Of a DNA stretch of 64,000 bases, positions 26,009 to 34,936 are shown piece after piece. The notes below the pieces were generated by a model. It was not told where the DNA came from. It saw only the letters and a list, made by a program, of their open reading frames with translations, and ran no database searches. The DNA lies in NCBI RefSeq assembly GCF_000612545.2, contig NZ_CP097800.1:5840501-5904500 (forward strand), given 5' to 3'. Numbering within the stretch: position 1 is the stretch's first letter; every line of letters starts with the position of its first letter. A program made the position numbers and the translations under genes. This stretch comes from Streptomyces sp. PCS3-D2 (lineage in GTDB: Bacteria > Actinomycetota > Actinomycetes > Streptomycetales > Streptomycetaceae).

Positions 26009-27457
26009 ATGAACAAGACGATCAGGCGTGCGTCGGTCTTCTGTCTGCTCCTGGTGCTGGCCCTGCTGGTCCGCGTCACCTGGGTGCAGGCGTACCAAGG
26101 CCAGGCCCTCGCAGACGACAAGCACAACCGCAGGAACCTCATCGGGCAGTTCGAGAACCCGCTGGGCAACATCATCGTGGGCGGGGAGGCGATCACCGGC
26201 TCGGAGAAGACCGGGGGCAAGGACTTCGGCTACAAGCGGACCTATGTCGACGGCCCCCTGTACGCGCCCGTCACCGGCTACAGCTCCCAGGCCTTCGGCA
26301 CCAGCATGCTGGAGGGCGTCTACAAGAACGTCCTCAACGGTTCCGACAGCCGGCTGAAGACCGTGATGGACACGCTCACCAACAAGCGGGCCGACCCGGG
26401 CAACGTCCTCACCACGATCGACAAGGACGTGCAGAAGGCCGCCTATGACGCGCTGCAGGGCAAGCAGGGCGCTGCCGCGGCCATCGACCCCGCCACCGGC
26501 GAGATCCTCGCCGTCGTGAACAACCCCTCCTTCGACCCCGGCAGCATCGCCGGCGCCAACGACCAGAAGGCCTGGGACGCGCTCTCCGCGGACAAGGGCA
26601 AGGCCATGGAGAACGTCGCGCTCCGCAAGCCCCAGGCGCCCGGCTCCACCTTCAAGCTCGTCACGCTCACCGCGGCGATCGAGAACGGCCTGGTCACCGA
26701 CATCGACCGGCAGACCGGCATTCCCGACCCCTACACGATCCCCGGCACCCGCACCCTGCTGCCCAGCGAGGCGGGCTCCGCGGCCTGCAACAACGTCTCG
26801 GTGCGCACCGCCCTGCGGCTGTCCTGCAACAACGTGTTCGCCGAGCTCGCCTTCAAGCTCGGTCAGGACAAGATGCTCGCGACCGCCGAGAAGCTCGGCT
26901 TCAACGCGCAGATCGACACACCGGTCCGCACCAACCCACCGAGCAGGTATCCGACGCAGAAGATGTCGGTCGACCAGGTCGCGCAGACCGGAATCGGCCA
27001 GTTCGACGTCCAGGCCACCCCGCTGCAGATGGCGATGGTCACGGCCGCGATCGAGAACGGCGGCAAGCTCGTCGCCCCGCACATGGTCTCCGAGGTCACC
27101 GACGCCAACGGCAACGTGCTGGAAAGCTTCAAGGACCCGGAGTCCCGGCAGGTCATGAAGGAGCGGACGGCCTCGATGGTCCGGGACGCCATGCGCACGG
27201 TCGCCACCGAGGGCGGCGGCAAGCCGGCCCAGGTGCCCGGCGCCGAGGTGGGCGGCAAGACCGGCACCGCGCAGCGCGGCGTGAACAACAGCCTCGCGCC
27301 GCTGGCCTGGTTCACCTCGTACGGCAAGGCCGGTGGCAAGCAGATCGCGGTGGCCGTGGTGATCGAGAACTCCGACACCGACCGCTCCGAGATCGGCGGC
27401 GGCAAGCTGGCCGCGCCGATCGCGCAGAAGATGATGCAGGCCTGGCTGAAGAAGTAG
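26009..27457 (+). CDS. pbpA: Class B penicillin-binding protein, PbpA type
   Basis: This 482-residue peptidoglycan transpeptidase is anchored by one N-terminal helix (SVFCLLLVLALLVRVTWVQAYQG). The transpeptidase motifs are PGSTFKL (SxxK Ser, near residue 213), LSCNNVF (SxN, near 270) and GGKTGTAQ (KTG, near 416). The ~110-residue non-catalytic part with NPLGNIIVGGEAITGSEKT matches actinobacterial PBPA. It lies just downstream of a two-component pair rather than beside a SEDS gene, suggesting an accessory paralogue. Start: ATG with GGGGG upstream. Confidence 0.93.
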   Translation: MNKTIRRASVFCLLLVLALLVRVTWVQAYQGQALADDKHNRRNLIGQFENPLGNIIVGGEAITGSEKTGGKDFGYKRTYVDGPLYAPVTGYSSQAFGTSMLEGVYKNVLNGSDSRLKTVMDTLTNKRADPGNVLTTIDKDVQKAAYDALQGKQGAAAAIDPATGEILAVVNNPSFDPGSIAGANDQKAWDALSADKGKAMENVALRKPQAPGSTFKLVTLTAAIENGLVTDIDRQTGIPDPYTIPGTRTLLPSEAGSAACNNVSVRTALRLSCNNVFAELAFKLGQDKMLATAEKLGFNAQIDTPVRTNPPSRYPTQKMSVDQVAQTGIGQFDVQATPLQMAMVTAAIENGGKLVAPHMVSEVTDANGNVLESFKDPESRQVMKERTASMVRDAMRTVATEGGGKPAQVPGAEVGGKTGTAQRGVNNSLAPLAWFTSYGKAGGKQIAVAVVIENSDTDRSEIGGGKLAAPIAQKMMQAWLKK

Positions 27458-27478
27458 GTGTGCGCTGGTGCGCGCCCG

Positions 27479-27511
27479 ACGCGCCGGGAACCGACGTGGT
27501 TCCCGGCGCGT
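27479..27511 (+). terminator. Terminator after the PBP gene
   Basis: A 14-bp perfect stem (27479-27492 with 27498-27511) and a GACGT loop, followed by ATCTGTCTT, 21 bp past the PBP stop. The next gene starts 10 bp later. Confidence 0.88.
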
Positions 27512-27521
27512 ATCTGTCTTC

Positions 27522-27998
27522 ATGATCAGGAATGCGCTCCCCGCCGACCTCGACGCCATCGCCGCCCTCCACACCAGGGCCCGGGCCACCTACTACCAGG
27601 GCCACATACCTGAAGAGGCCTACGCGGGCGAGGCCGAGTTGGCCCGGACCCGTGAGGGCTGGACCCTGGCCGTCGCCCGCGACGCCGCCGAGGGCGGCGT
27701 GCTGTGCGCCGAGGAGGACGGCGAGCTCACCGGGGTCGCCGCCTTCCGCACGCAGGACGGCGAGGCCACGCTCACCCAGCTCCACGTCGACCCGGTCCGC
27801 TGGCGCCGGGGCACAGGGGCGGCCCTCCACGAAGCCTGCGTGCAGGTCTGGCGCCGCGCCGGGGTCCGCCGGGTGCGCCTGGAGGTCTACGAGCACAACC
27901 AGCGGGCCCAGGCCTTCTACGCCGCCCAGGGCTGGCTGCCCGATCCTGCCGCCACCCCGTCGGGCAGCCACCGCACCCTCTGGCTGGACGTCGCCTGA
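27522..27998 (+). CDS. GNAT-family N-acetyltransferase
   Basis: The 158-residue protein shows the GNAT core: MIRNALPADLDAIAALH at the start, GVAAFRTQDGEATLTQLHVDPVRWRRGTGAALHEA (acetyl-CoA loop RRGTGA near residue 98) and VRRVRLEVYEHNQRAQAFYAAQGW. The ATG at 27522 lies right after the terminator hairpin of the PBP gene; a longer upstream reading would run through that hairpin and is rejected. The substrate is unknown. Confidence 0.9.
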   Translation: MIRNALPADLDAIAALHTRARATYYQGHIPEEAYAGEAELARTREGWTLAVARDAAEGGVLCAEEDGELTGVAAFRTQDGEATLTQLHVDPVRWRRGTGAALHEACVQVWRRAGVRRVRLEVYEHNQRAQAFYAAQGWLPDPAATPSGSHRTLWLDVA

Positions 27999-28137
27999 GG
28001 CCGAGGGGGCCCGCCCACCGCCCACCGCTCGCCGCCCGCCGCGTGTCCGGGGAATGGGGCGCGAAGGCGGATGGTTCACACCACTGATGGTTGAACAGCA
28101 AACCGTCCCCTCATCGACCCCGGAGAGAAGAAGGATC

Positions 28138-28842
28138 ATGCGCGTCGAGATCTGGAGCGACATCGCCTGCCCCTGGTGCTACATCGGCAAGGCCCGTTTC
28201 GCCAGGGGGCTGGCCGGGTTCGCGCACCGCGACGAGGTGGAGGTCGTCTTCCGGTCCTTCGAGCTCGACCCGGGCAGCCCCAAGGGTGTGACCTCCCCCG
28301 TCGTGGAGATGCTCGCCGAGAAGTACGGCCGCACCCTCGACGAGGCGCGCGGCATGGAGGAGCATGTCGCCGCGAGCGCCCGCGCCGAGGGGTTGGCGTA
28401 CCGGACGGAAGGGCGTGACCACGGCAACACCTTCGACATCCACCGGCTGCTGCACCTGGCCGGCGCGCGCGGCCGGCAGGAGGCGCTGCTCGACCTCGCC
28501 TACCGGGCCAACTTCGCCGAGGAGCGCTCCGTCTTCGACTCCGAGGTGCTGATCGCGCTCGCGGTCGAGGCCGGCCTGGACGAGGCCGAGGTCCGCGCCG
28601 TCCTCGCGGACGGTTCCGCCTATGCCGCCGAGGTCCGCGCCGACGAGCGCGAGGCCGCCGAGCTGGGTGCGAACGCGGTGCCGTTCTTCGTCCTCGACCG
28701 CCGCTACGGGATCTCCGGAGGGCAGCCGGCCGAGGTGTTCACCCGGGCCCTTGAGCAGGCGTGGGCCGGGCGTGAGGTGGAGGCGCCGGCGGAGGCTGCG
28801 GCCTGTGGGCCCGACGAGGCGTGCGCGGTCCCACAGGTATAA
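28138..28842 (+). CDS. DsbA/FrnE-family oxidoreductase
   Basis: The 234-residue thioredoxin-fold protein has the CPWC active site in SDIACPWCYIGKARF (near residue 11) and the helical insertion of FrnE-like 2-hydroxychromene-2-carboxylate isomerase/DsbA proteins, with the cis-Pro loop GANAVPFFVLDRRYGISGGQP. The C-terminus adds a second Cys pair (ACGPDEAC). There is no signal peptide, so it acts in the cytoplasm, where FrnE proteins serve in oxidative stress or polyketide tailoring. The AGGAGAGAAGAAGGATC leader decides this ATG over an in-frame ATG at 28087. Confidence 0.9.
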   Translation: MRVEIWSDIACPWCYIGKARFARGLAGFAHRDEVEVVFRSFELDPGSPKGVTSPVVEMLAEKYGRTLDEARGMEEHVAASARAEGLAYRTEGRDHGNTFDIHRLLHLAGARGRQEALLDLAYRANFAEERSVFDSEVLIALAVEAGLDEAEVRAVLADGSAYAAEVRADEREAAELGANAVPFFVLDRRYGISGGQPAEVFTRALEQAWAGREVEAPAEAAACGPDEACAVPQV

Positions 28843-28912
28843 GCAATGCTTGGAGTGGGTGCGCAAAACTCGGCAATGGACTTTGGTTCGCTCCTGGCGC
28901 AGAGTTGACGGC

Positions 28913-29974
28913 ATGGATCTTTCGATCGCCGAAGCGACCCGTGCCGAGTTCGCCCACACCACCACCTACCTCAACTCCGCCGCCTGCGGCGTCGTCCCGC
29001 GTGCCGCCGTCGCGGCGGTGAAAGAACTGTCCGAGGCGGCGGGGGCCGGGATCCCCGCCGGATTCGGCGACTTCGACCGGGTCAACCGGGCCCGTGCCTC
29101 CTTCGCCCGCCTGGTCGGGGTGGACACCGACCGGGTGGCCGTCGGCTCGGCCGTCTCCACCCATGTCGGGCTCGTCGCGGCCTCGCTCCCCTCCGGCGCC
29201 GAAGTGCTCTGTCCGGAGGACGACTTCGCCTCTGTGATCAACCCGTTTGTCGTGCGGGACGACCTCAAGGTGCGTTTCGCGCCGCTGGAGTCGCTCGCCG
29301 AGGCCGTCGGCCCGGACACCGCGCTGGTCGCACTGAGCGCCGTACAGTCCGCGGACGGGCGCCGGGCCGACCTCGCGGCGGTGCGCGCGGCGTCGGCGGC
29401 GCACGGGGCCCGGATGCTCGTGGACGCGTCCCAGGCGGCGGGCTGGCTCCCCTTCGACGCCTCGCCGTACGACTACACGGTCACCGTCGGCTTCAAGTGG
29501 CTGCTCAGCGTCCGCGGAGCCTCCTTCCTGACCGTGTCGCGGGAGGCCCAGGACGCTCTGACGCCGCTGCATGCGGGGTGGGTGGCGGCGGAGTCGATGT
29601 GGGACGCCGTCTACGGCCCGATGCCGAAACCGGCCGACTCCGCGCGGCGGTTCGACGAGTCTCCGGCCTTCCTCGCCTACCATGCGGCGGAGGTCTCGCT
29701 GGCCCTGATCGAGCGGATCGGCATCGAGGCCGTGCACGCCCACGACACCGCCCTGGCCGCCCGCTACCGCGCCGGACTCGCGCGCCTCGGCCACGAGCCC
29801 GTGCCGGGCGACGCCGCCATCGTCTCCGTCCCGGGCCTCGCCGGCCGACAGCCCGTGCTGCAGGCGGCCGGCGTCCTCACCTCGGCCCGCGCGGGCCTGC
29901 TGCGGGCCTCGTTCCACCTGTACAACACGGAGGCCGACGTGGACCGGCTCCTGGACGTGCTCTCCGCCTCCTGA
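28913..29974 (+). CDS. Class V aminotransferase-fold PLP enzyme
   Basis: The 353-residue fold-type I enzyme resembles cysteine desulfurase/isopenicillin N epimerase-like proteins: TYLNSAACGVVPRAAVAAV at the N-terminus, ALVALSAVQSADGRRADLAAV, ARMLVDASQAAGWLPFD and the PLP Lys in YTVTVGFKWLLSVRG (near residue 198). The desulfurase-specific catalytic Cys loop is absent, so desulfurase activity is unlikely. Substrate not predictable. The ATG at 28913 follows a TTGACGGC stretch. Confidence 0.87.
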   Translation: MDLSIAEATRAEFAHTTTYLNSAACGVVPRAAVAAVKELSEAAGAGIPAGFGDFDRVNRARASFARLVGVDTDRVAVGSAVSTHVGLVAASLPSGAEVLCPEDDFASVINPFVVRDDLKVRFAPLESLAEAVGPDTALVALSAVQSADGRRADLAAVRAASAAHGARMLVDASQAAGWLPFDASPYDYTVTVGFKWLLSVRGASFLTVSREAQDALTPLHAGWVAAESMWDAVYGPMPKPADSARRFDESPAFLAYHAAEVSLALIERIGIEAVHAHDTALAARYRAGLARLGHEPVPGDAAIVSVPGLAGRQPVLQAAGVLTSARAGLLRASFHLYNTEADVDRLLDVLSAS

Positions 29975-30004
29975 CGCCGCGGGGGCCGCACGTACAGTGC
30001 CGCC

Positions 30005-31108
30005 ATGAGCGATGTGAGCGATGTGAGCGACGTGCTGCACGTGAAGGGGCGGGTGCTGGTCGGGCCCGACGAGGTCCGCGACGAGCTCTGGGTGGTCGGC
30101 GGGCGCGTCTCCTACGAGCGCCCGCCCGGCGCCCGCGAGGTCACCACCGTGACCGGCTGGGTCCTGCCCGGCCTGGTCGACGCGCACTGCCACGTGGGGC
30201 TGGACGCCCACGGTCCGGTCGACGCCGCCACGGCCGAACACCAGGCCCTCACCGACCGCGACGCGGGCACCCTCCTGATCCGCGACGCCGGATCGCCCTC
30301 CGACACCCGCTGGATCGACGACCGCGAGGACCTCCCGAAGATCATCCGGGCGGGCCGGCACATCGCGCGCACCCGCCGCTACATCCGCAACTACGCCCAC
30401 GAAATCGAGCCGGCCGACCTCGTCGAGTACGTCGGCCGCGAGGCGCGGCGCGGCGACGGCTGGGTGAAGCTGGTCGGCGACTGGATCGACCGCGACGCCG
30501 GCGACCTGACGGCCTGCTGGCCGCGCGCCGAGGTCGAGGCGGCCATCGCCGAGGCGCACCGGCTGGGCGCCCGGGTCACCGCGCACTGCTTCGCCGAGGA
30601 CTCGCTGCGCGACCTCGTCGAGGCGGGCATCGACTGCATCGAGCACGCCACCGGCCTCACCGAGGACACCATCCCGCTGTTCGCGGAACGCGGGGTCGCC
30701 ATCGTCCCCACCCTCGTCAACATCGCGACCTTCCCCAAGCTGGCGGCGGGCGGCGACGCGAAGTTCCCGCGCTGGTCGGCGCACATGCGGCGGCTTCACG
30801 AGCGGCGCTACGACACCGTCCGGGCCGCCTATGACGCGGGCGTCCGGGTCTTCGTCGGCACCGACGCCGGCGGGTCGCTGCCGCACGGACTGGTCGCGGC
30901 GGAGGTCGCCGAACTGGTGAAGGCCGGGATCCCGGCACTGGACGCCCTCTCGGCGACGGCCTGGGCGGCCCGCGAGTGGCTCGGCAGGCCGGGGCTCACC
31001 GAGGGCGCACCGGCGGACCTGGTGGTCTACGACAGCGATCCGCGGGCCGACGTGGCCGTCCTGGCGCAGCCTCGACGGGTGGTCGTCGACGGCAGGGTCA
31101 GGGCCTGA
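30005..31108 (+). CDS. Amidohydrolase-superfamily metalloenzyme
   Basis: The 367-residue enzyme shows the TIM-barrel amidohydrolase ligands: HxH-like VDAHCHVGLDAHG near residue 62, His in RVTAHCFAEDS near 198, His in DCIEHATGL near 218 and Asp in FVGTDAGGSLPHG near 285. It resembles imidazolonepropionase/prolidase-like members. The start lies in a 9-bp tandem repeat (GATGTGAGC twice) encoding SDVSDVSDV, so other in-frame GTG starts are possible. It begins 30 bp after the aminotransferase and may be cotranscribed. Substrate unknown. Confidence 0.88.
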   Translation: MSDVSDVSDVLHVKGRVLVGPDEVRDELWVVGGRVSYERPPGAREVTTVTGWVLPGLVDAHCHVGLDAHGPVDAATAEHQALTDRDAGTLLIRDAGSPSDTRWIDDREDLPKIIRAGRHIARTRRYIRNYAHEIEPADLVEYVGREARRGDGWVKLVGDWIDRDAGDLTACWPRAEVEAAIAEAHRLGARVTAHCFAEDSLRDLVEAGIDCIEHATGLTEDTIPLFAERGVAIVPTLVNIATFPKLAAGGDAKFPRWSAHMRRLHERRYDTVRAAYDAGVRVFVGTDAGGSLPHGLVAAEVAELVKAGIPALDALSATAWAAREWLGRPGLTEGAPADLVVYDSDPRADVAVLAQPRRVVVDGRVRA

Positions 31109-31331
31109 ACGCGGTGCCAGGAGCGGAGTCGTGGGGGTGCGGGGAGTAACGCGGTGAGCGGGGCCGCAAATCGAAACCCCGCACGGAAACCACCCTTTGG
31201 GGTGAAGTGACCTCAGGTAGCTGCCCCGTCACCCACATTGAGTAAGGATTCCCAGGGTCGAAGCCGTCGGCGCGTGCGATGTCCCCCATTGGCCGCGCGA
31301 CGGCACCCAACTCCCCGGGGGTTCCACCACC

Positions 31332-32315
31332 TTGAACAGCAACACCTTCCGCATGCCCGCGGCCGTTCTGCTCGCCACGGGAGCGGTCGCTCTGCTCACC
31401 GCACCGCCCGCCTCCGCCACGGGAGGAACCCCCGCCGGCGGAGAGGGCAGGTCCGGCGCGGTCGTCCTGCGCACCGGACTGGACGTGGGCCTGCTCAACA
31501 AGACCGTCGACGTCCCGCTGAAGGCCACCCTCAACGAGGTCAGCGCCCCGGCGAAGGCGGAGAAGACGGCGCTGACCGTCACCCTGGACGGGGTCGAGGG
31601 GAACAAGCCGGTCAGTGTCCTGCGCGCGGACGTCGCCACCTCCAGGGCCACCGCGGACAAGAAGAAGGCGGAGGCCGAGGCGAACCTGGCCAAGGCCCGT
31701 GTGCACGTGCCCGGGCTGCCGCTGCTCTCGCTGATCGAGGTGGAGAAGGTCACCTCCAAGGCCGTCTGTGAAGCCGGGAAGAAGCCCGTGGCCAGCGCGA
31801 ACGTCCTGGGCACGGTGACCGCGCTCGGCAAGAGGGTCACCCTGTCGGCGGGCGGCCCCACCAAGGTCGAAGTCCCGGGGGTCGGCATGGTCAGCCTGGA
31901 GCTGTCCGGCACCGAGACCACCTCCACCACGGCCGCCGCCGCCGCACTCCGGCTGAAGGTGGCCGTGAACCCGCTGAACCTGAACGTGGCGCAGGTGGAC
32001 GGCGAGATCGTGCTGGCCGAGGCGCACTGCGAGTCCCCGAAGGGCGCGGCCACGACGGCGAAGGAGCCCAAGCAGCCCGAGCAGCCCGAGCAGCCCGACA
32101 TCAAGACCCAGACCGGGACGAACACCGGTGGCACCACGGGAGGTTCGGGTACCACCGCCGGTTCCGGCGGCAGCGGTTCGGGCGCCACCACCGATGCCAA
32201 CCTGGCCGAGACCGGCGGCGGTTCGCTCACCCCCTACATCACGGGCGGCGCGCTGACCCTGCTGGCGCTCGGCGGCGGTGCGCTCTTCCTGACCCGCCGG
32301 AGCAGGACCCAGTAG
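31332..32315 (+). CDS. SCO1860-family LAETG-anchored cell-wall protein
   Basis: The 327-residue secreted protein has a Sec signal (AAVLLATGAVALLTAPPASATGG, cleavage near residue 30), a ~200-residue beta-rich region with two Cys (VTSKAVCEAG, AEAHCESP), a Gln/Pro/Glu repeat (QPEQPEQP) and a Gly/Ser/Thr-rich stalk, then LAETGGGS, a hydrophobic helix and RRSRTQ. LAETG is the sorting motif of the sortase E class, so the mature protein is wall-linked. The TTG start has GGGGG nine bases upstream; an ATG at 31353 is the alternative. Function unknown. Confidence 0.9.
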   Translation: MNSNTFRMPAAVLLATGAVALLTAPPASATGGTPAGGEGRSGAVVLRTGLDVGLLNKTVDVPLKATLNEVSAPAKAEKTALTVTLDGVEGNKPVSVLRADVATSRATADKKKAEAEANLAKARVHVPGLPLLSLIEVEKVTSKAVCEAGKKPVASANVLGTVTALGKRVTLSAGGPTKVEVPGVGMVSLELSGTETTSTTAAAAALRLKVAVNPLNLNVAQVDGEIVLAEAHCESPKGAATTAKEPKQPEQPEQPDIKTQTGTNTGGTTGGSGTTAGSGGSGSGATTDANLAETGGGSLTPYITGGALTLLALGGGALFLTRRSRTQ

Positions 32316-32331
32316 AACTGCCGGGCGACCC

Positions 32332-32379
32332 CGGTCCGTGTCCCGGCCCGCCGCACGGTGTGGCCGGGGTACGGGACCG
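32332..32379 (+). terminator. Terminator after the LAETG protein gene
   Basis: Nested arms CGGTCC/GGACCG (outer) and CCCGGCC/GGCCGGG (inner) form one long hairpin with an internal loop, 16 bp past the stop. Confidence 0.6.
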
Positions 32380-32649
32380 CGCCACCCGGCGAGCACATCG
32401 GAGGGGAGTGCTCAACGGGTGGCGTGGGCCAGATCCTGCCCCCCGCGCCCCGCGCCGTCACGGCCTCGGTGACCTGCCGGTCGATCCGCGCGTACGCGTC
32501 GCGCCCGGCGGCGGGAAGCGCCCCGTCGAGGGCCGCGCAGGAGGCGCAGAGGACGCGAACGGCGGCCCCGTGTCCGAGTGATGCGTGAGGCAGTCGGCCC
32601 GCATCACCTCCCAGCGGCCCGGACGGTCCGCCCCCGGAGAAGCGGGAGG
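32380..32649 (-). pseudogene. Coding-like stretch without a start codon, possible gene remnant
   Basis: Between the LAETG gene and cobC no complete gene is obvious, but the minus strand from about 32585 down to 32420 keeps strong G/C third positions in one frame (AVRVLCASCAALDGALPAAG, then DAYARIDRQVTEAVTARG). This frame has no ATG, GTG or TTG near its beginning. A good ribosome-binding site (GGGAGGTG) followed by ATG lies at about 32610-32600 in a different frame. It could be a frameshifted small gene or remnant with a CxxC motif. No homologue is recognised. Confidence 0.35.
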
Positions 32650-34119
32650 TCAGCGGGAGGTCAGGGCCAGGGCCCGGTCCAGGGCCTGCAGCAGGCGGCC
32701 CGTCGTCGCCCGGTCGCGCACCGCCAGCCGGAGCCAGGTCCGGTCCAGTCCGGGGAAGGTGTCCCCGCGCCGCACGGCGAAGCCCAGGGCCCGCAGCCGG
32801 GTGCGGACCTCCGCACCGTCCGCCAGCTGGATCAGAACGAACGGCCCCTCCGCCACGCCCGCCACCTTCACCTCGTCGAACTCCGCGAGCCCGGCCAACA
32901 GATGGGCCCGGTCCACGGCGATCCGCCGTGCGGCCTCCTCCGCCTCGGTCAGCGCGGCCGGAGCCACGCAGGCCTCGGCCGCCACCAGAGCGGGCGTCGA
33001 CACCGGCCAGAGCGGCTGCGCGGCCGCCAGCTTCGCGATCACCTCGGGCTCGGCCAGCACGTAACCGATCCGCAGCCCCGCCAGACCCCACGTCTTCGTC
33101 AGGCTCCGCAGCACGACCAGCCCCGGCAGGTCCGTCCGGCCCGCGAGGGCCTCACGCTCGCCCGGGACGGCGTCCATGAACGCCTCGTCCACCACCAGGA
33201 CCCGGCCCGGACGGGCCAGTTGGGCCAGGGCCGCCGCTGGGTGCAGCACGGACGTCGGGTTGGTCGGATTGCCGACGACCACCAGGTCCGCGTCCTGCGG
33301 CACCGCTGCCGGATCGAGCCGGAACCCGTCCGAGGCCCGCAGCACCACCCGCTCGACCCGGTGGCCGGCATCCCGCAGGGCCGCCTCGGGCTCGGTGAAC
33401 TGAGGATGCACCACGACCGGCCGCCGGGCGCCCAGGGCCCGCGCGATCAGCACGAAGGCCTCCGCGGCCCCCGCCGTCAGCAGCACCCGCTCGACCGGCA
33501 GCCCGTGCCGCGCCGCCACTGCCGCGCGGGCGGCCCGCCCGTCGGGGTACGCGGCGAGGTCCCCGAGGGAGGCGGCGATCCGCCGCTTGAGCCACTCCGG
33601 CGGCGTGTGCGCCCGTACGTTGACCGCGAGGTCCTCCAGCGCGGAGCCCGCGTCCGCCACCTCGGCGTCCCCGTGGTGGCGCAGGTCGTGCGCTTCGGCC
33701 GTGGCCACCGCGCAGGTCGCCGACAGCGAACGCCGCTTGGGTACGAGGAGTTCTCCGCCCGCGACGAGGGCGGCGGCCTCCGCCACCGAGGGGGTCCCGG
33801 TCGCGTCCCGCACCGCCTCCGAGGGGTGCGGGACGGTGACGGCGGCCAGGCGGGCCGCGGGATAGCCCAGAACGGGCACGCCGAAACGTTCCGCCGCACC
33901 GGTGATCCCCGCCTCGGCCGCCTTCGAGTCCACGGTGGCCAGCGCCGTCACGGCCGCCTCGGCCAGCCCGGCGCCCCGCAGCGTCTCCTCGACCAGTGCG
34001 CAGACCTCCTCCACGGAGACCCCCGCACGGCCACCGACCCCGACCACCAGCCGCGTCGTGTACTCGCCCACCGCGGGGCCTCCCTCCGTCGTCACGGTCA
34101 CCGGCACCTCACCGGACAC
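32650..34119 (-). CDS. cobC: CbiG-like domain fused to CobC-type aminotransferase (Rv2231c type)
   Basis: The 489-residue protein fuses two cobalamin-related domains. Residues ~15-125 are a CobE/CbiG C-terminal domain (RLVVGVGGRAGVSVEEVCALVEETL, ALATVDSKAAEAGITGAAERFG). Residues ~140-489 are a fold-type I PLP protein of the CobC/CobD_St threonine-phosphate decarboxylase group: DLAVNVRAHTPPEWL, DLVVVGNPTNPTSV, VLVVDEAFMD and the PLP Lys in LRSLTKTWGLAGLRIG. The second part would make the aminopropanol arm of B12. It starts with GTG, divergent from a ZIP transporter. M. tuberculosis Rv2231c is, as I recall, related. Confidence 0.87.
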   Translation of the reverse strand: MSGEVPVTVTTEGGPAVGEYTTRLVVGVGGRAGVSVEEVCALVEETLRGAGLAEAAVTALATVDSKAAEAGITGAAERFGVPVLGYPAARLAAVTVPHPSEAVRDATGTPSVAEAAALVAGGELLVPKRRSLSATCAVATAEAHDLRHHGDAEVADAGSALEDLAVNVRAHTPPEWLKRRIAASLGDLAAYPDGRAARAAVAARHGLPVERVLLTAGAAEAFVLIARALGARRPVVVHPQFTEPEAALRDAGHRVERVVLRASDGFRLDPAAVPQDADLVVVGNPTNPTSVLHPAAALAQLARPGRVLVVDEAFMDAVPGEREALAGRTDLPGLVVLRSLTKTWGLAGLRIGYVLAEPEVIAKLAAAQPLWPVSTPALVAAEACVAPAALTEAEEAARRIAVDRAHLLAGLAEFDEVKVAGVAEGPFVLIQLADGAEVRTRLRALGFAVRRGDTFPGLDRTWLRLAVRDRATTGRLLQALDRALALTSR

Positions 34120-34199
34120 CCGTCCATCGTCAACACCGCGACACCCGCCACCCGCGCGCGGACGTGCGCGCGGGCCGCGGAGTCTGTATTCAGGGGCAC

Positions 34200-34925
34200 A
34201 TGGCCGTGATCGTGGCGTTGGGCGCGTTCCTGATGACCCTGTTGGGCGGTTGGACGGCGCAGCGCGTCACCGACCGCCGCCACCTCGTGCTGGGCCTGGC
34301 CGGCGGACTGATGCTCGGCGTCGTCGGCCTCGACCTGCTCCCCGAAGCCCTGCACGCGGCCGGCCGGGAGGTCTTCGGCGTCCCGCTCGCCCTGCTGCTC
34401 TTCGTGGCCGGCTTCCTGGTCGCCCACGTCGTCGAACGCCTGCTGGCCGTGCGCCGGGCCGCGCACGGCGCCGACAACGGCGGGCGCGTCCCGCAGGTGG
34501 GGCTCACCGCGGCCGCCGCGATGGTCGGCCACAGCCTCGCCGACGGGGTGGCGCTGGGCGCGGCCTTCCAGGTCGGTGGCGGGATGGGGGTGGCCGTGGC
34601 ACTCGCCGTGATCACCCACGACTTCGCCGACGGGTTCAACACCTACACCCTCACCAGCCTCTACGGGAACGACCGCCGCAAGGCCCTGATGATGCTCTTC
34701 GCGGACGCCGTCGCACCCGTCGCGGGCGCCGCGTCCACACTGCTGTTCACCCTTCCGGAGGAACCCCTCGGCGCGTACCTCGGGTTCTTCGGAGGCCTCC
34801 TGCTGTACCTCGCGGCCGCCGAGATCCTGCCCGAGGCGCACCACGAGCACCCCGCCCTGTCCACGCTGATGTGCACGGTGGGCGGGGTGGCCGGGATCTG
34901 GCTCGTGGTGGGCATCGCGGAGTGA
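34200..34925 (+). CDS. ZIP-family metal transporter
   Basis: The 241-residue protein has about seven to eight membrane helices. The ZIP metal-binding helices are seen as GHSLADGVALGAAF (near residue 113) and THDFADGFNTYTL (near 140), with later AAEILPEAHHEHPAL adding a His-rich loop. It probably imports zinc, cobalt or iron. Lying between cobC and the cobB end, it may supply cobalt, but its strand is opposite to both, and the ATG with CAGGGG upstream indicates a separate promoter. Confidence 0.85.
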   Translation: MAVIVALGAFLMTLLGGWTAQRVTDRRHLVLGLAGGLMLGVVGLDLLPEALHAAGREVFGVPLALLLFVAGFLVAHVVERLLAVRRAAHGADNGGRVPQVGLTAAAAMVGHSLADGVALGAAFQVGGGMGVAVALAVITHDFADGFNTYTLTSLYGNDRRKALMMLFADAVAPVAGAASTLLFTLPEEPLGAYLGFFGGLLLYLAAAEILPEAHHEHPALSTLMCTVGGVAGIWLVVGIAE

Positions 34926-34936
34926 GCCGGCAGGGT

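Noticed and set aside
28087-28137. Upstream in-frame ATG for the FrnE-like gene
   Set aside because: The downstream ATG has the better purine-rich ribosome-binding site and matches the family N-terminus.
31109-31331. Possible ydaO-type (c-di-AMP) riboswitch upstream of the LAETG protein gene
   Set aside because: GGGGTGAAG and a nearby GTAG resemble parts of the class, but the conserved GACAGCTAACC block is absent and the spacing is wrong.
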